This document shows, one piece after another, positions 1 through 13,500 of a stretch of 64,000 nucleotides of DNA. The notes under the pieces were generated by a model. That model was given only the letters and a program-made list of their open reading frames with translations, was not told the origin of the DNA and made no database searches. Position 1 is the stretch's first letter. Every line of letters starts with the position of its first letter. The position numbers were made by a program, and so were the translations under genes. The stretch is from Sweltsa coloradensis (Eukaryota > Arthropoda > Insecta > Plecoptera > Chloroperlidae). Where the stretch lies: assembly GCA_024449915.1 (NCBI GenBank), contig JAMZAV010000778.1, forward strand, positions 472,501 to 536,500, written 5' to 3'.

Positions 1-1589
1 TGTCAGCTCACTCAGTCTATGTGTTGTGTGTCCACAGGCCGCCATGTTCGACATCGTAAGAGAGAAGCTGAGTTTCCTCTACAAGCCGTACGTCCTAGCT
101 GTAGTCACACTGGGCTATGTCCTAGGCGAGCTGGGGCACTACCTGATAGGGGTGACCAGCAAGGACACGGCCATGGACCTACACTACATCGCATGTCAGC
201 TCACTCAGTCTATGTGTTGTGTGTCCACAGGCCGCCATGTTCGACATCGTAAGAGAGAAGCTGAGTTTCCTCTACAAGCCGTACGTCCTAGCTGTAGTCA
301 CACTGGGCTATGTCCTAGGCGAGCTGGGGCACTACCTGATAGGGGTGACCAGCAAGGATACGGCCATGGACCTCCACTACATCGCATGTCAGCTCACTCA
401 GTCTATGTGTTGTGTGTGTCCACAGGCCGTCATGTTCGACATCGTAAGAGAGAAGCTGAGTTTCCTCTACAAGCCGTACGTCCTAGCTGTAGTCACACTG
501 GGCTATGTCCTAGGCGAGCTGGGGCACTACCTGATAGGGGTGACCAGCAAGGATACGGCCATGGACCTACACTACATCGCATGTCAGCTCACTCAGTCTA
601 TGTGTTGTGTGTCCACAGGCCGCCATGTTCGACATCGTAAGAGAGAAGCTGAGTTTCCTCTACAAGCCGTACGTCCTAGCTGTAGTCACACTGGGCTATG
701 TCCTAGGCGAGCTGGGGCACTACCTGATAGGGGTGACCAGCAAGGATACGGCCATGGACCTCCACTACATCGCATGTCAGCTCACTCAGTCTATGTGTTG
801 TGTGTCCACAGGCCGCCATGTTCGACATCGTAAGAGAGAAGCTGAGTTTCCTCTACAAGCCGTACGTCCTAGCTGTAGTCACACTGGGCTATGTCCTAGG
901 CGAGCTGGGGCACTACCTGATAGGGGTGACCAGCAAGGACACGGCCATGGACCTCCACTACATCGCATGTCAGCTCACTCAGTCTATGTGTTGTGTGTCC
1001 TCAGGCCGCCATGTTCGACATCGTAAGAGAGAAGCTGAGTTTCCTCTACAAGCCGTACGTCCTAGCTGTAGTCACACTGGGCTATGTCCTAGGCGAGCTG
1101 GGGCACTACCTGATAGGGGTGACCAGCAAGGATACGGCCATGGACCTACACTACGGCGACATCGCATGTCAGCTCACTCAGTCTATGTGTTGTGTGTCCA
1201 CAGGCCGCCATGTTCGACATCGTAAGAGAGAAGCTGAGTTTCCTCTACAAGCCGTACGTCCTAGCTGTAGTCACACTGGGCTACGTCCTAGGCGAGCTGG
1301 GGCACTACCTGATAGGGGTGACCAGCAAGGATACGGCCATGGACCTACACTACATCGCATGTCAGCTCACTCAGTCTATGTGTTGTGTGTCCACAGGTCG
1401 CCATGTTCGACATCGTAAGAGAGAAGCTGAGTTTCCTCTACAAGCCGTACGTCCTAGCTGTAGTCACACTGGGCTATGTCCTAGGCGAGCTGGGGCACTA
1501 CCTGATAGGGGTGACCAGCAAGGATACGGCCATGGACCTACACTACATCGCATGTCAGCTCACTCAGTCTATGTGTTGTGTGTCCACAG
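1..1589 (+). repeat. Tandem array of partial first-coding-exon copies
   Basis: Eight near-identical units precede the real exon. ATGs occur at 44, 237, 432, 625, 818, 1011, 1210 and 1403, with the functional one at 1596; spacings are 193, 195, 193, 193, 193, 199, 193 and 193 bp. Each unit holds the end of the upstream intron (pyrimidine/GT-rich tract and TCCACAG acceptor), the GCCGCC leader, the ATG and about 155 bp of coding sequence. It then jumps back to intron sequence at the shared 8-mer TGTCAGCT. Units lack the rest of the exon and its GT donor, so reading through one meets the next unit, mostly out of frame, and stops. The array runs off the left edge, so its full size is unknown. It could be a real duplication or an assembly expansion. 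Confidence 0.93.
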
Positions 1590-1825
1590 GCCGCCATGTT
1601 CGACATCGTAAGAGAGAAGCTGAGTTTCCTCTACAAGCCGTACGTCCTAGCTGTAGTCACACTGGGCTATGTCCTAGGCGAGCTGGGGCACTACCTGATA
1701 GGGGTGACCAGCAAGGATACGGCCATGGACCTACACTACGGCGACATCGCATGTCAGCTGAACAGCACAGAGCTCAGTCTAGCGGACCTGCCCTACAGGT
1801 GTGACAGCGCTAACTCGTCAGAAGT
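1590..1825 (+). CDS. MFS transporter coding exon 1
   Basis: Acceptor TCCACAG ends at 1589, a six-base GCCGCC leader precedes the ATG at 1596, and donor GTAAGT starts at 1826 (phase 2). It encodes the cytosolic N-terminus, helix 1 (around YVLAVVTLGYVLGELG) and the first outer loop with Cys residues and possible N-glycosylation sites (NST, NSS). It is the only complete copy in the array to its left, and carries a 6-bp GGCGAC at 1740-1745 that most partial copies lack. Confidence 0.92.
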
Positions 1826-4494
1826 GTAAGTAAATTTCTTTAAATAAGTTATAATTACTGTATTTTATTAGAAATAATTGTATAAACATTGTAAAAGCAA
1901 TAAAATGTGAATTAAATGCGACAGACAATACCCTCGTGGTCAAACTGGCAACTACCACTTTGCTCTGGCTCCTACTACCTGAACAATTCGTAGACCAATT
2001 TTGTCACAAGTAATCCCATAAGGGTACTCTGAATTTGCTCTTTTCTTCCATTTCATCAAATTGTATAAATCCACTTGGTCAATCCACACTCTTTACAATA
2101 TAATTAGACATATCTTTCACTTCATTTACCACCACCACTTGCATCTCTCTGTGAATCAGTTGCATTTTATCAACCGACTGGTTAGGTTAGGTTGGGGAAG
2201 CGAGGGTCCTGACATACTGGTAAAAAACTTCACTCACATGTATAGATCAATTGAAAGGTAGACCAGCAAATGCAATCATCAGGACAGCCAAATAAATTTT
2301 ATTTGAAACTTATTCTGCATGGGAGGTGACTTGTAGCTGTCACCTTTTATACTGTTCGAAATGAACTCAAATTTCAATGTTATTAACATTACAACGTTGT
2401 AAAGGGTTTTGAATAAAGACTCTTGATGTTTGGGACTGTGGGTCATGACAAATGGACTCATTGCTTGGTTGTGTTCTATAGTTGCCTGGACTTGAACATA
2501 AACGGCACCGGCTATTGCGAGTGGAACTACAACGGTCTCGGCCTGGACTATCAGATCCTGGCTGGTCCAAGCTTCATCGCCGTCTTCACGATAGTGGGCG
2601 TCATCTTGGGGGTGGTCGCCGACCGCTTCAACAGGGTGCGCTCTCTGGCGGTCTGCACCCTAGTCTTCAGTATCGCCATCATCCTCATGGGGACGGTGCA
2701 AGAGTACTGGCAGCTGGTGCTACTGAGGATGGTGCTGGCAGCTGGGTATGTACCCCCCTCTCTCTCTCTAATTTTCATTTGGTCAATTACTTTATGTTTA
2801 TTATTAATTTTCTATAATTTTCATTAGGGTTTATATTGATATTGTCAACACCATATAATGGAATTGGAATGTACCACCTTGAAGGTTGGATAGAAGATAA
2901 GTTTTTGCTAGCCTTTATCCCGCCTTGATAAAAAGACTATTTATTATGGTCGACCATAATACTCTCTGATATAAAGTTGAACGTGTCAGTGTAAGAGGAA
3001 TAACACTAGACTGGTTTAGAAGAGAACGCAATTTGTAACGGTAGGCAATAGTGAAGGGACCGAAGAGAAAATTAATTGTGGTGTACCTCAAGGTTCTAAA
3101 CTCGGCCCTTTGTTATGTTTGGTATACAATAATGATCTTAGCCAGGCGGGAATAAAGGGCCTATTACAATCATTTGCAGATGATACAAACATATTTTACC
3201 TCTCTCAAAGCCTAGAAGACCTAGCTATCATGATGCAAGATGACCTAGAAATATTAACAGAATGGCTACGCATAAGGCATGTTTTTTTTTAGTTGTTTTT
3301 TTTAGTTTTTATCTTTGCTGGGGACATTGCTGACTGCATAAACAACAGACAACAAGTAGATGCAGTCTACACTGACCTCAGCAAGGCGTTCGATAGAGTT
3401 GACCACACCCTACTAACTCACAAGCTTAAAGGCTTTGGACTCTGTGGACAGATCCTGAGCTTGATTAGCGACTATTTAACTTCTAGAACACAATCCATTG
3501 GCATCGACTCAAGTTTATCGGCATCAAATAGTGTTTCTTCGGGAGTTCCACAAGGCTCAATCCTTGGGCCTCTCTTATTTACCCTCTTCATTAATGATCT
3601 CCCTACAAACATTCAAAATTCAAAGTGCCTCTTATATGCCGATGATGTTAAACTGTACCTCCCAATTAATGATCAATCAGACGGTATCAAACTCCAACAA
3701 GACCTAGACGCACTGTTCATCTGGTGCTCAACCTGGAAACTAAGTCTCAACGTGTCAAAGTGCTTCGTAATTTCTTTTACAAATAAACGTAAAAATATAA
3801 CTACGCATAATTACAAACTCGGCGACTCGAACCTACAGCGTGTGCAGGAAGTAAACGATCTTGGAGTCCATCTCACCGGCAGCATGAGTTTTAGTACTCA
3901 TGTGAACAAAATTGTTCCAAAAGCTCTAAAAATGTTAGGATTTCTCAGAAGAAACTGCTTAGACACCTTCAGTGAGAAAACACTACGTATTCTATATGTG
4001 ACTCTAGTCAGACCACAGGTGGAATACGCCACTCAGATCTGGAACCCACATCACCTGACAAAAAGTGCTGCTGTGGAGCGCGTGCAGCAACGTTTCATAA
4101 AATACATGTGTTTCAAATCTCATACCGAATACCACCGATCAAACTACACAACTATGTGCAACTCCTTGTTTCTAAAAATCTCTTGAAAGCAGAAGACAGA
4201 GTATGGACATTCTTTTTCTCTATAAAATTGTTAACAACCTAATCGACTCCACCACCCTAACAGAACGAATCAACTATCATGTACCACCAAGAAACACACG
4301 TAGGCACACAGTTTTCCAAATCCCACCTAGTCGTATAGATGTTTACAAGTACTCGTGTATGAATAGACTACAGTCAACCTACAATCAGTTATCAATAAAA
4401 CACGACCTTGACTTGCATAACACCAGTCTACACACCTTTAAACTGAAAATCAGGGCCATTACTTAATCACACACACACTCACACAAAAACACAC

Positions 4495-4563
<69 letters not shown>

Positions 4564-7500
4564 GCACCCTCATACCCAAACTACACATCCTACTACTTGT
4601 TGTATATATATCTACTGTAATATTGTTCTAAATTGTACTATGTATTATGTATCATGTATGTTTATTGTATTGCACTCGTGGGGCTTGCCCCGTTGACAAT
4701 AAAGAATTAATAAAATAAAACATCTATTAAACCACTCAACTCAATGTTCCAGTAATGCAACCAATCAAACTAGACCCAGTTTCCTACAAGTTCTATAAGT
4801 TTCTAGCACTAAGCTACGTAGGCTGTGTATGTTTGATCCACACTTAGGATCCACACAAGCAGCTGGAATGCACGTCTGTGTCCCTGTTTCTCTTAGGGAG
4901 GCTGGATGCAACCCGATGGCTACAGGGATCCTCTCCGACATCTTCCCGGAAGAAAAGCGAGCCCTGGTCATGTCCATCTTCAATTGGGGGATCTACGGAG
5001 GATACGGCATCGCCTTCCCTGTTGGGCGGTATGTTCCGCTGATGAACTCGTACGACCTGGTAAGTACCAACATAATTCATCAAGTGTTGGATTCGGAAGT
5101 CCTGGATTCAAATCCCGTCCAGACCGGCAATCCTGACTGAAGGTTTTTTCCAGTTTTCCTCAGTCGTTTATGCGAATGCTTAAACAGTCCTCGGACATCC
5201 CTTTTCACAATTGTCCTATCCGCAATATACCTAGTTCACCTAAAGAAGGGCATGAATTGCACCCTGGACAGGTTTCCCACGGTAATTTTAAATATTTCTT
5301 CTTTATAATAAATAGATCTGATTGTATTTTGAGTTTACCTAGATTTCAAGATTAAAGGTTGGGGGACGGAGGGTTACGGTTGCAGGATATTAGGATTTGG
5401 TCCCGCACGGAAATAAGTTATATGCCGCCTGAGTGGGTAGGGTACATTCTTCACAAAATTGTACTGAAAACAACAATCTTGTCCTTGTTGTATAATCTAG
5501 ATTGCCCGCTAGCCATGATACTTATGAAAACACTCGCCAGTCGTGGGTTGATGTTCCTGGAGCTGGGTAAACACTGTTCAGAATCACCACGAGGAGCTAA
5601 AGCAACAAACATCCGCGCGAGCCGAGGGCAACCGTGTTGTTTGTGTTGAATTTAGTTTCCGTTCTCGGAGGTAAAATAATAAATGCTTAATTTAACCGTT
5701 TTGATCGGTTTGGAATATATTCAGTGGAAATTAAACATGGCATCGGTGAATTGCATTTTTAGACTCGTCTGATTTATAAACAGTGAGGTCAATTCAATTA
5801 ACATTTTTGCTAATTCGAGATTCGACACCCAATACATCATTAACCATTAAAAAGCTAACGTTTTGCAAATTTGTTATTTTTATTTATTTTATATCAGTTT
5901 CAACTATGTTTATTAATTGGTGTTGTTGTTGTTGGCATTTCTTAAATCATTAATAATAAAATAATATGTCATTTAAAAAATTAAAAAAAATAAAAATACA
6001 CACATTACATTCATTATCCCACTAAGCCCAAAGGATTATCAGTTTGTCACTAATTATATTATAAACTTTCGATTTTAAAATATTCATTATTTGTACATTT
6101 CAAGTTTTAAAAATGGATGTTGTACTGTTTTATATACGTTTATCATAGGTTTTAATGCCTTTTTATCAACATGTTAAAAATAATTTAGAATACATAAATA
6201 TTGTATTTTCGGCTGAACCTAGGCGAATATATTATTATCTCGTGGTAGTTTCTAAGTAATAACTACTTGGGACATGGTTTAAACATAACTGTATGCTATA
6301 AATATTACATAACAGTGTATATATACAAACGGATTTGTACAGTTTATTTAGTTTGTAAATAGCTTTAGCCTCACTGCAATGCTAGATTATACTGCAAGGA
6401 TGAAACTTTCGTTTATGAGGATTCTCGCCCAATATAAATTGCCCACGTGTTTGGTTTACATCTTGGCAATGAGGCGATTCCAAATGGCAGACTGCACCTA
6501 AATATTGCAGCGCTCCGCGCATAATATAAAGTGCCTCCGTGACACACATTACGTTCAGCAGACTTATCGCAAATAAACAAGCTGGTTTTACGTTGACGCC
6601 ACTGTTAGTTAGGTCGACCTTATTTACGTCGGGGGAAGAGAAATAGTAAGAACACCGTTGCCAAGTGAATCGCCTTCGTCTAGATTCCGTTATGCGAGTA
6701 AGTCTAAGACTTTCACGAAAGTTGCAACAGTAATAAAAATAAGAAAAAATCCGTACGTGTCTCGGAGATTTAACCAACGAATTAATCGTGTCTCGGAGAT
6801 TTAACAACGCTAAACAATTCATTTGGCCTTATCTCTTCCTACAAAGTTATGTAGTTGCTAAATTGGAAATAATAAATAAAATAATTGTTATATGTCATAA
6901 TATAACATAAATATTCAACAAAAGCTATTCTGTATGCGTTATTCCTAAAGTTTAAGTAGTCATTATTAATTGGTAAGAATATTGTAGAATATCAGCAAGT
7001 ATATGCCTAGTCTCTTTACGCACACATATTTTTTTTAAACATTACAGTTTCTAAAACTCTTCATATTACTAATTTTGTTCTCGGAACTCAATGAGAGCTT
7101 AAAAGTTGTGAATACATATGTAGCCATGCACGTCCTTAAAAATAATGAACTGCTTAAAAATAACAACTCACTTACACATAAATTTAGTACTCATAATAAT
7201 AACCTAACTCAATAGTAAATAAAAGAATAACTAAAACGTCACGGACTTATGATAATATGTCGTTTGAGCCTTGGCACAGTGGATGAAACACGCCGGTCTG
7301 TAAGCTACGCCACATAAATCTGTACATTACGCAAATCTAAATACTACCGAGGTACCCTTCACTATTTCTGTAATTAGAGTTGGCTTGCATAGTTGTTATA
7401 AACAGCATAGTTATTATAGTGATTGTGAAAGTGTGGAAGTATATACATGCAGTGTTAGATAAATAACTTATCGTAAACAAGAATGTTTGTTTAAACTCAT

Positions 7501-10500
7501 GTCTTGTTCTGTTTCCTGATGAACAAGACAACGTGGTCTTTGAAACGTTGGCAGATAAATCATACACCAACAGCAACAGAATGGCTTGATCTATAAATAA
7601 ATATGTTCTGTATTTATCAGTTTAGGGATATGGAATACTATGATGTATAAAAAAGTACAATTATTTATTTACGTAAGAATTACAAAAATAATAGTTCATT
7701 TTCCAAAATAATTTTTGATATTCAAAATCGTTATAAAAAGTTAATAAGGAAATAACTAAAATAACAAAATTAATGATGTATTTTTGATAGCTTTTCGTAA
7801 ATTGCAACAAAGAAATCGTTGTCATATTTTGATTATACAGAATATAGGTAAATGTACTGACTCCAAAATACGTCAATGTAGTTTAGTTTTTTAAAATATA
7901 TATTTTATCTATAAATTTGCACAATGCAAACTTAAATTTGACTCGTGAAAACTAAATTTCTTATATGTTCAACTTCATCTTCAACTGAAATTAATTTTTA
8001 AATATTAAAATTCTTATTTGTTGTATGTTTAAAACACAATTAATTAAAACAAATATTAATGTGCATCCAACTGTTATCCGGTGCTGGGATATGAACTCTC
8101 CCCTAAGGTGACGACAAGACCTCGTTCTATAACGTTAACTAGGTCGAAGTGACAGCCATGAAAACCTCTAGCGTCAGCTTACTCCTAGTTGTTTAGCACG
8201 TGGTTGGACTGCCCTTGGCTGCATGGGTAGCACCATGTTTGTTTGTTTACTCTCTTAACATAATGATGAGTTTTGTGGTAATGAGATGTCAGACGATTGT
8301 AAAGTACATACAGATGTTAATACTAGCCTGCAGTGGGATTAAAATTTCCATATCCCTTATTGGCCTCAGGAATACAACTCTGGTGTTAATAATCTAGGCC
8401 TTCAGGAATACAACTCTGTATTACTTGAAATTTGTATTTATTTATTTAACGTCTCCTATTTAGTTAAAAACTGATTTCTTAAGGAGGACAACTAAATAAA
8501 TGTCATTACACAGATGCAGACAATAATGACCTACAGCTGTTAATTAAATCATTACACAATAATTTCAGTAACAAATTAAAAAAAGATATTAAATGCAATT
8601 AATGAACCTAATATATAAAAAAGGAAAGGAAAAAAGAAAGAAAAAGAAAAACCATCAAAAAAGAAAAACGAAAAGAAAACACTGATTTATTAGACGATCC
8701 CACTTAAACTATAACAAGGTTTGCCAAAAATCAGGAACAGCAAATCAAGGAGTAATAAAAAAGTATGCTCATTAATTTAATGATGATGATTTATGTAGCG
8801 TTATGTATTATTTCAATATTACTATACGAGACGATGAGTGGTGATGGATGAGGGTGGAAGACATCGAGCTCGAGTCCTCCTAGTGTAACACGCTTCGGAC
8901 CTGCGCTCAATCGTAAGAGCCACCGCGGACGTCTCAAGTTTAAATGTTACAATGCTTAATGCCATGATCATCTCGTTTGGTACTTTTCTTTCTTTTTAAC
9001 TGTTTTGAATGCAGTCGATGCCGGGTTCGAAACCCGGTTAGTGTAGGCAATAGTTTCTATTTCATGTGAGTCGTGTAAAGAATGAGGCACAAACTAATTA
9101 TTATTATCTTGTTTATCCCTGGTCGTTAAAATTGCAACAAGAAACGGCGTCGACGCTAGCAAATATCTTGGCTTACCGTTACGTAAAACAAGAGTGTTGG
9201 GCAAAGTGTCTAAACAGACACCATAAACAAGTTTGCAATTCTATTGTGACGGAACCATAAAGATGATTAACATTAATTTTATCTACAAATTCTACTGTAA
9301 CCCAGACCTTCCCGAACCACATAACAGTACTGTAAATCTTTTGGGTACCGTGTGATCGTTTCTCTATTATTATTCATTACATTAGTTGCATTAGATTAGA
9401 GGCAACTATGAGTCTAAATACTATAATACACACAGGTATTCAATATAAATTTTTATTAAATTTCAATATCGATCTAATCGCGAAACATTTTTATTATTAA
9501 TTATTATTGAAATATTATCCAGACCGGCACCTCCACCAAATAGTAATCCATTTCAGAAAATTTTCTTTTTAAAGCGATAACCCAATCAAAATATTTTTTC
9601 TACAAAATCTAGAGCATATTATTACACTCTAAAATGCCAGTTTCAAAAGTAAATCTTGTGCATGTGATTTTACACATTTTTTTTAAAGCTTTTTGATCCT
9701 GAATTTTGTAAAATTTTGCTTTATGGTGAATTTCTTAAATCGGCGTCAACCTGCTAATTTTTTGTTTCACATACACCCTAGATACTAGAGCATCATAGCA
9801 ATCTAAAATGTGTCTTTGGAAAGTAGTGTATTAAAACTGTGCACAAATATACACATAAACACACAAAAATATGCAATCCGAAATTACACCCCTTCTTGGT
9901 AATCAGCATATTTTGACCGAACCACTCGCCCAAATTGCAAAACAAAAACGTAGAGGCTTAAAATGGTAGTCGAGCACGTAAATAGTGACCAATATTATTT
10001 TGACCAAAACCCTCCAAGGTCACGGGCTTAAGTTCGTCCCCATTTTATTTCTTATGGGAGATTTTTGCCTGTGGGACCCAGCTCGAAAATTACCAAGTTT
10101 GGCAACTTTTTTCGAGTCATAGTGGACCCAATATTTTTTCTGATACTATTTATATTCATTTATAGTCAGTCTTGTTTTCGTTTTTTTAAGTTTAGTAAGT
10201 GAATACCCCTTTATAATTAAAATAATATCCAGACCGGCACCTCCACCAAAAAGTAGGCTAAATACTGCAAGAGTATAAACGCTCGAAAAACTTGATATAA
10301 CATTAAAATATTATTTATATTAAAAAAAAAAACACTAGACATTACTAATAAGATCATGAGTTGAGCTACGTAGCCGCACCCACCATTATAGTCTGTCCTT
10401 GGTTGCTTCATCTAGTCTGCGCCTATATAGTTATTCACTGCAGGAGCGAAGCGTTTGCCCGTTTTACGAATCTCTAATTAAAATTTAAAAGCACAGTTAG

Positions 10501-13500
10501 ATTCAGTTAACATTACTAGCGTGAAAAAGTGCTATTACTCGCTTCCCAAGTTCCTACCCGACGGCTCTACCAAATAAATTTAACTATGTGATCATATTAA
10601 TATTTACATTGTAATAATTTTATTCAATTGTGTGCATCATTATTTCAGTGGCATAATAATTATTTTATAAAACATCTATTCACTTAATTTTAGCTTTAAT
10701 TCTATGTACGTACATTTTATGTCACAAAATTTTAGCTTAAATAATGTTACTCTTCAAATGAGTCATAGTCAGCTGTCAAGTAGAATAAGGAACTTTACTT
10801 TAAATATTCATTATTATTCAATTGTGATCCGTGACATTTGAACTGGGAATTTGGGTATTTGGCCTGCGTATGAGGTCCCAAACTGAATCGAATATTATTC
10901 TTGATGCGGTCGTGTGATGTGAAATGGAATTTAAAAAAATACTGTGAATTTCTAAAATAATATCGCGTCAATTCAAATATTTGTAAAACTTAAAATACAA
11001 TATTCGAAAGAGTAATTAAAAATGAATTTTTTTATCGTCCATACTTTTGAGTGAAGTTCATATGAAACCTTATTTCAACCGCGAAATAGTTCCAAAACTA
11101 TTCTTATTTTAAAGTTAAGCAAGTTAGATATTTTGTTTATTAGCTTCAAATAAGCTCATAGTCTATTCATACGTCCATTTTACTCAAGCCGAATCAACAA
11201 TAAAATTAAAATACATACATTCCAAAAAAACAACTACCCAATTTTTTTAATACATTATATAAACCGTATTTAAACTTAACTAATTTTCATTTACATACTT
11301 ACCATCCTATAAAACATTATCCCCCCATAAATACTCACACTATTTTGTACACATCGGATTTGTCAATCTGCAATCACTCTTGCATTATTTTAGAGAGTTC
11401 AAATATAAACTTTTCCAATACTATTATTATTTATTCCCATGAAGGGAAAGGTCGGCTGCCATTGTAAGTTAATGGACATGTCCATACCCTCTTAAACCTT
11501 AGTATTTAATCCCTGAATAAAATACAGACTTCATTAATTTCCTTGTATTACAAAAAGCTTCTTCAGCTTCTCGGTTGTTTTCCTTTGTTTTACATAAATT
11601 ACCAACCTCCTTTACAACCGCAAAAACCGAAAAACTGTGTAAGTAAGAACTGGTATAGCTTAAATATTATTCCTTTCATAAACCAATATTGATGTTGTAT
11701 TGTATCCAGGTCAGTAAGTAACTGCATCTAATTAACGTTATTGTCGTGTTCCAGGGTTGGCGCGTGTGTTACTACGGAGCTGGCATTGTCGGCCTCATAT
11801 TCGCCATCCTCACAGCGTTCACCCTCAAGGAACCGGAGCGCCAGACGATAGGGGAGGAAAACACCCCCCAGCCGGCCATAGAGCAGGCTAACGGCCACAC
11901 TAACGGCCACACTAACGGCCACACTAACGGCCACGCTAACGGCGACTCCAATGCGCTGGCCAAGGTGGAGGCTAACACGAAGTCTTCGCAAGCCCCAGCT
12001 GACTGGAAGGTCATGCTGCAGCCCAGGGTCATTCTACTCTGTCTCGCAGCGTCCATAAGACACACAGGTGATTACTAATTAGTGGTGCGCAGGTACCCGA
12101 AACTTCGGGTCGGGGAGGGAATTTTGGGGACAACCCGATCGTCAAAAAGGTGCCCGATTTTCGGTTAAGAAAAAAAAGTTTAGTGTATGGTGAAGGTGTC
12201 GGTCCTGGATTTACATACTTTATTGGTGGAGGTGCCGGAATAGGATTTACATACTTTATTGGTGGAGGTGCCGGTCCAGGATTTACATACTTTATTGGTC
12301 GAGGGGCCGGTCCAGACTTTTTTTAATTTATAGTCTGACAAACAGAATTAAATTAAAAGCACTTTAGATTTTTTCTCAGAGTAGTCAAATTAAAATACTC
12401 GGAACTCTTTACTAAGGACGCTCAATTCATATAATTGTGAGTTAGCAGACTATCATTTAGCTCGAGTGGTCTCGGGTTCGATTCCAGCTACGAGGAATCC
12501 AGATGGTTGTGTTCTAAGTTTCAGCTTAGTTCTAATCTAAGAGTGTTGGATTGTGACCTACTATCAGCCCCAGCACATACCTTCCTTAAGTAGCACACAA
12601 CAAACTGTGACACTTTAATGCTTTACACATTGTTGCTCACTTTTAGTCGCTACAAGTTCAAACAACATATTATTTGAGTTTCCAAGATCCATTACTTGTT
12701 TATATACGGTATGTGTCCTTCAGTAAAATGTAACTTTGGTGTGAGTTTGACATATAACTCTTTTCCAATAATGTTTGAAAAGTTCGTTTCTGTCGCTCGT
12801 ATACTTACGCTTGTAGTGGTTTACTCAAGAAGTAAAGTAATAATGTTCCGCGTCATTATCTCGGTTACTAACTCCATGATGGATCACTCAGCCTGCTTGT
12901 CACTCGGTGTATTTGATAGATGGACTTTTTCAAGGATAAGAAATGTGTCTTCTTATAAACTATAACACTAACAGCTATTCCATAGGCGAGGCAAGGCGAG
13001 TGACGGAAAGTAAATTGTTGACAGTTTGACAACATTAACAACAACAAACATTAAAATTAACAATAGTATTTATTATCATTACAATTAATTGTTCGGGATA
13101 CATTAAATTAAAGTTTTAGCCCAAACTGTGTGGGTTATCATCAGAAAAAAGCAAGTATAAATTAAAAAAATTACGAACATACTATTAGCCAAAGTAAGGC
13201 ATTAGGTAAAAAAAATGTACTAGTAACATAAAAAATTACTTCAGCACAAGCACAGGTAAAGGATTGATAAACCAAAATACGGAGCAAAGCATATCGTTAT
13301 TGTTCCTAAAAAACTTACATGCATTAATGGTGGAAGTGTGTGTGAAGTGCAACTATAGGGAAGCTTCGCTCACTAACAAACTAAGGAGTCCATAAGAGAT
13401 AACGTCTATTCATAATCACATTCTATTCACATATTCTATTACGGCCAAAATCAAAATCAAAGTGATTACAGACACCGTCATAGCCAGTATGCACGTGAAA

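Noticed and set aside
26..1804. Overlapping open frames of 139-204 codons across the left array
   Set aside because: They are read-through of repeated partial exons in alternating frames; only the last unit joins a valid donor.
2180..2196. GGTTAGGTTAGGTT as telomeric repeat
   Set aside because: Only two to three units; too short to call an interstitial telomere array.
4468..4562. (CA)n tract as a promoter element
   Set aside because: Lies in the 3' UTR of a LINE; ordinary microsatellite.
6382..6822. 146-codon minus-strand open frame in intron 3
   Set aside because: No domain, no codon pattern, and it spans a local 19-bp direct duplication; most likely chance.
11728..12065. Two minus-strand open frames over exon 4
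   Set aside because: Antisense shadows of the GC-rich exon and its 12-bp repeat.
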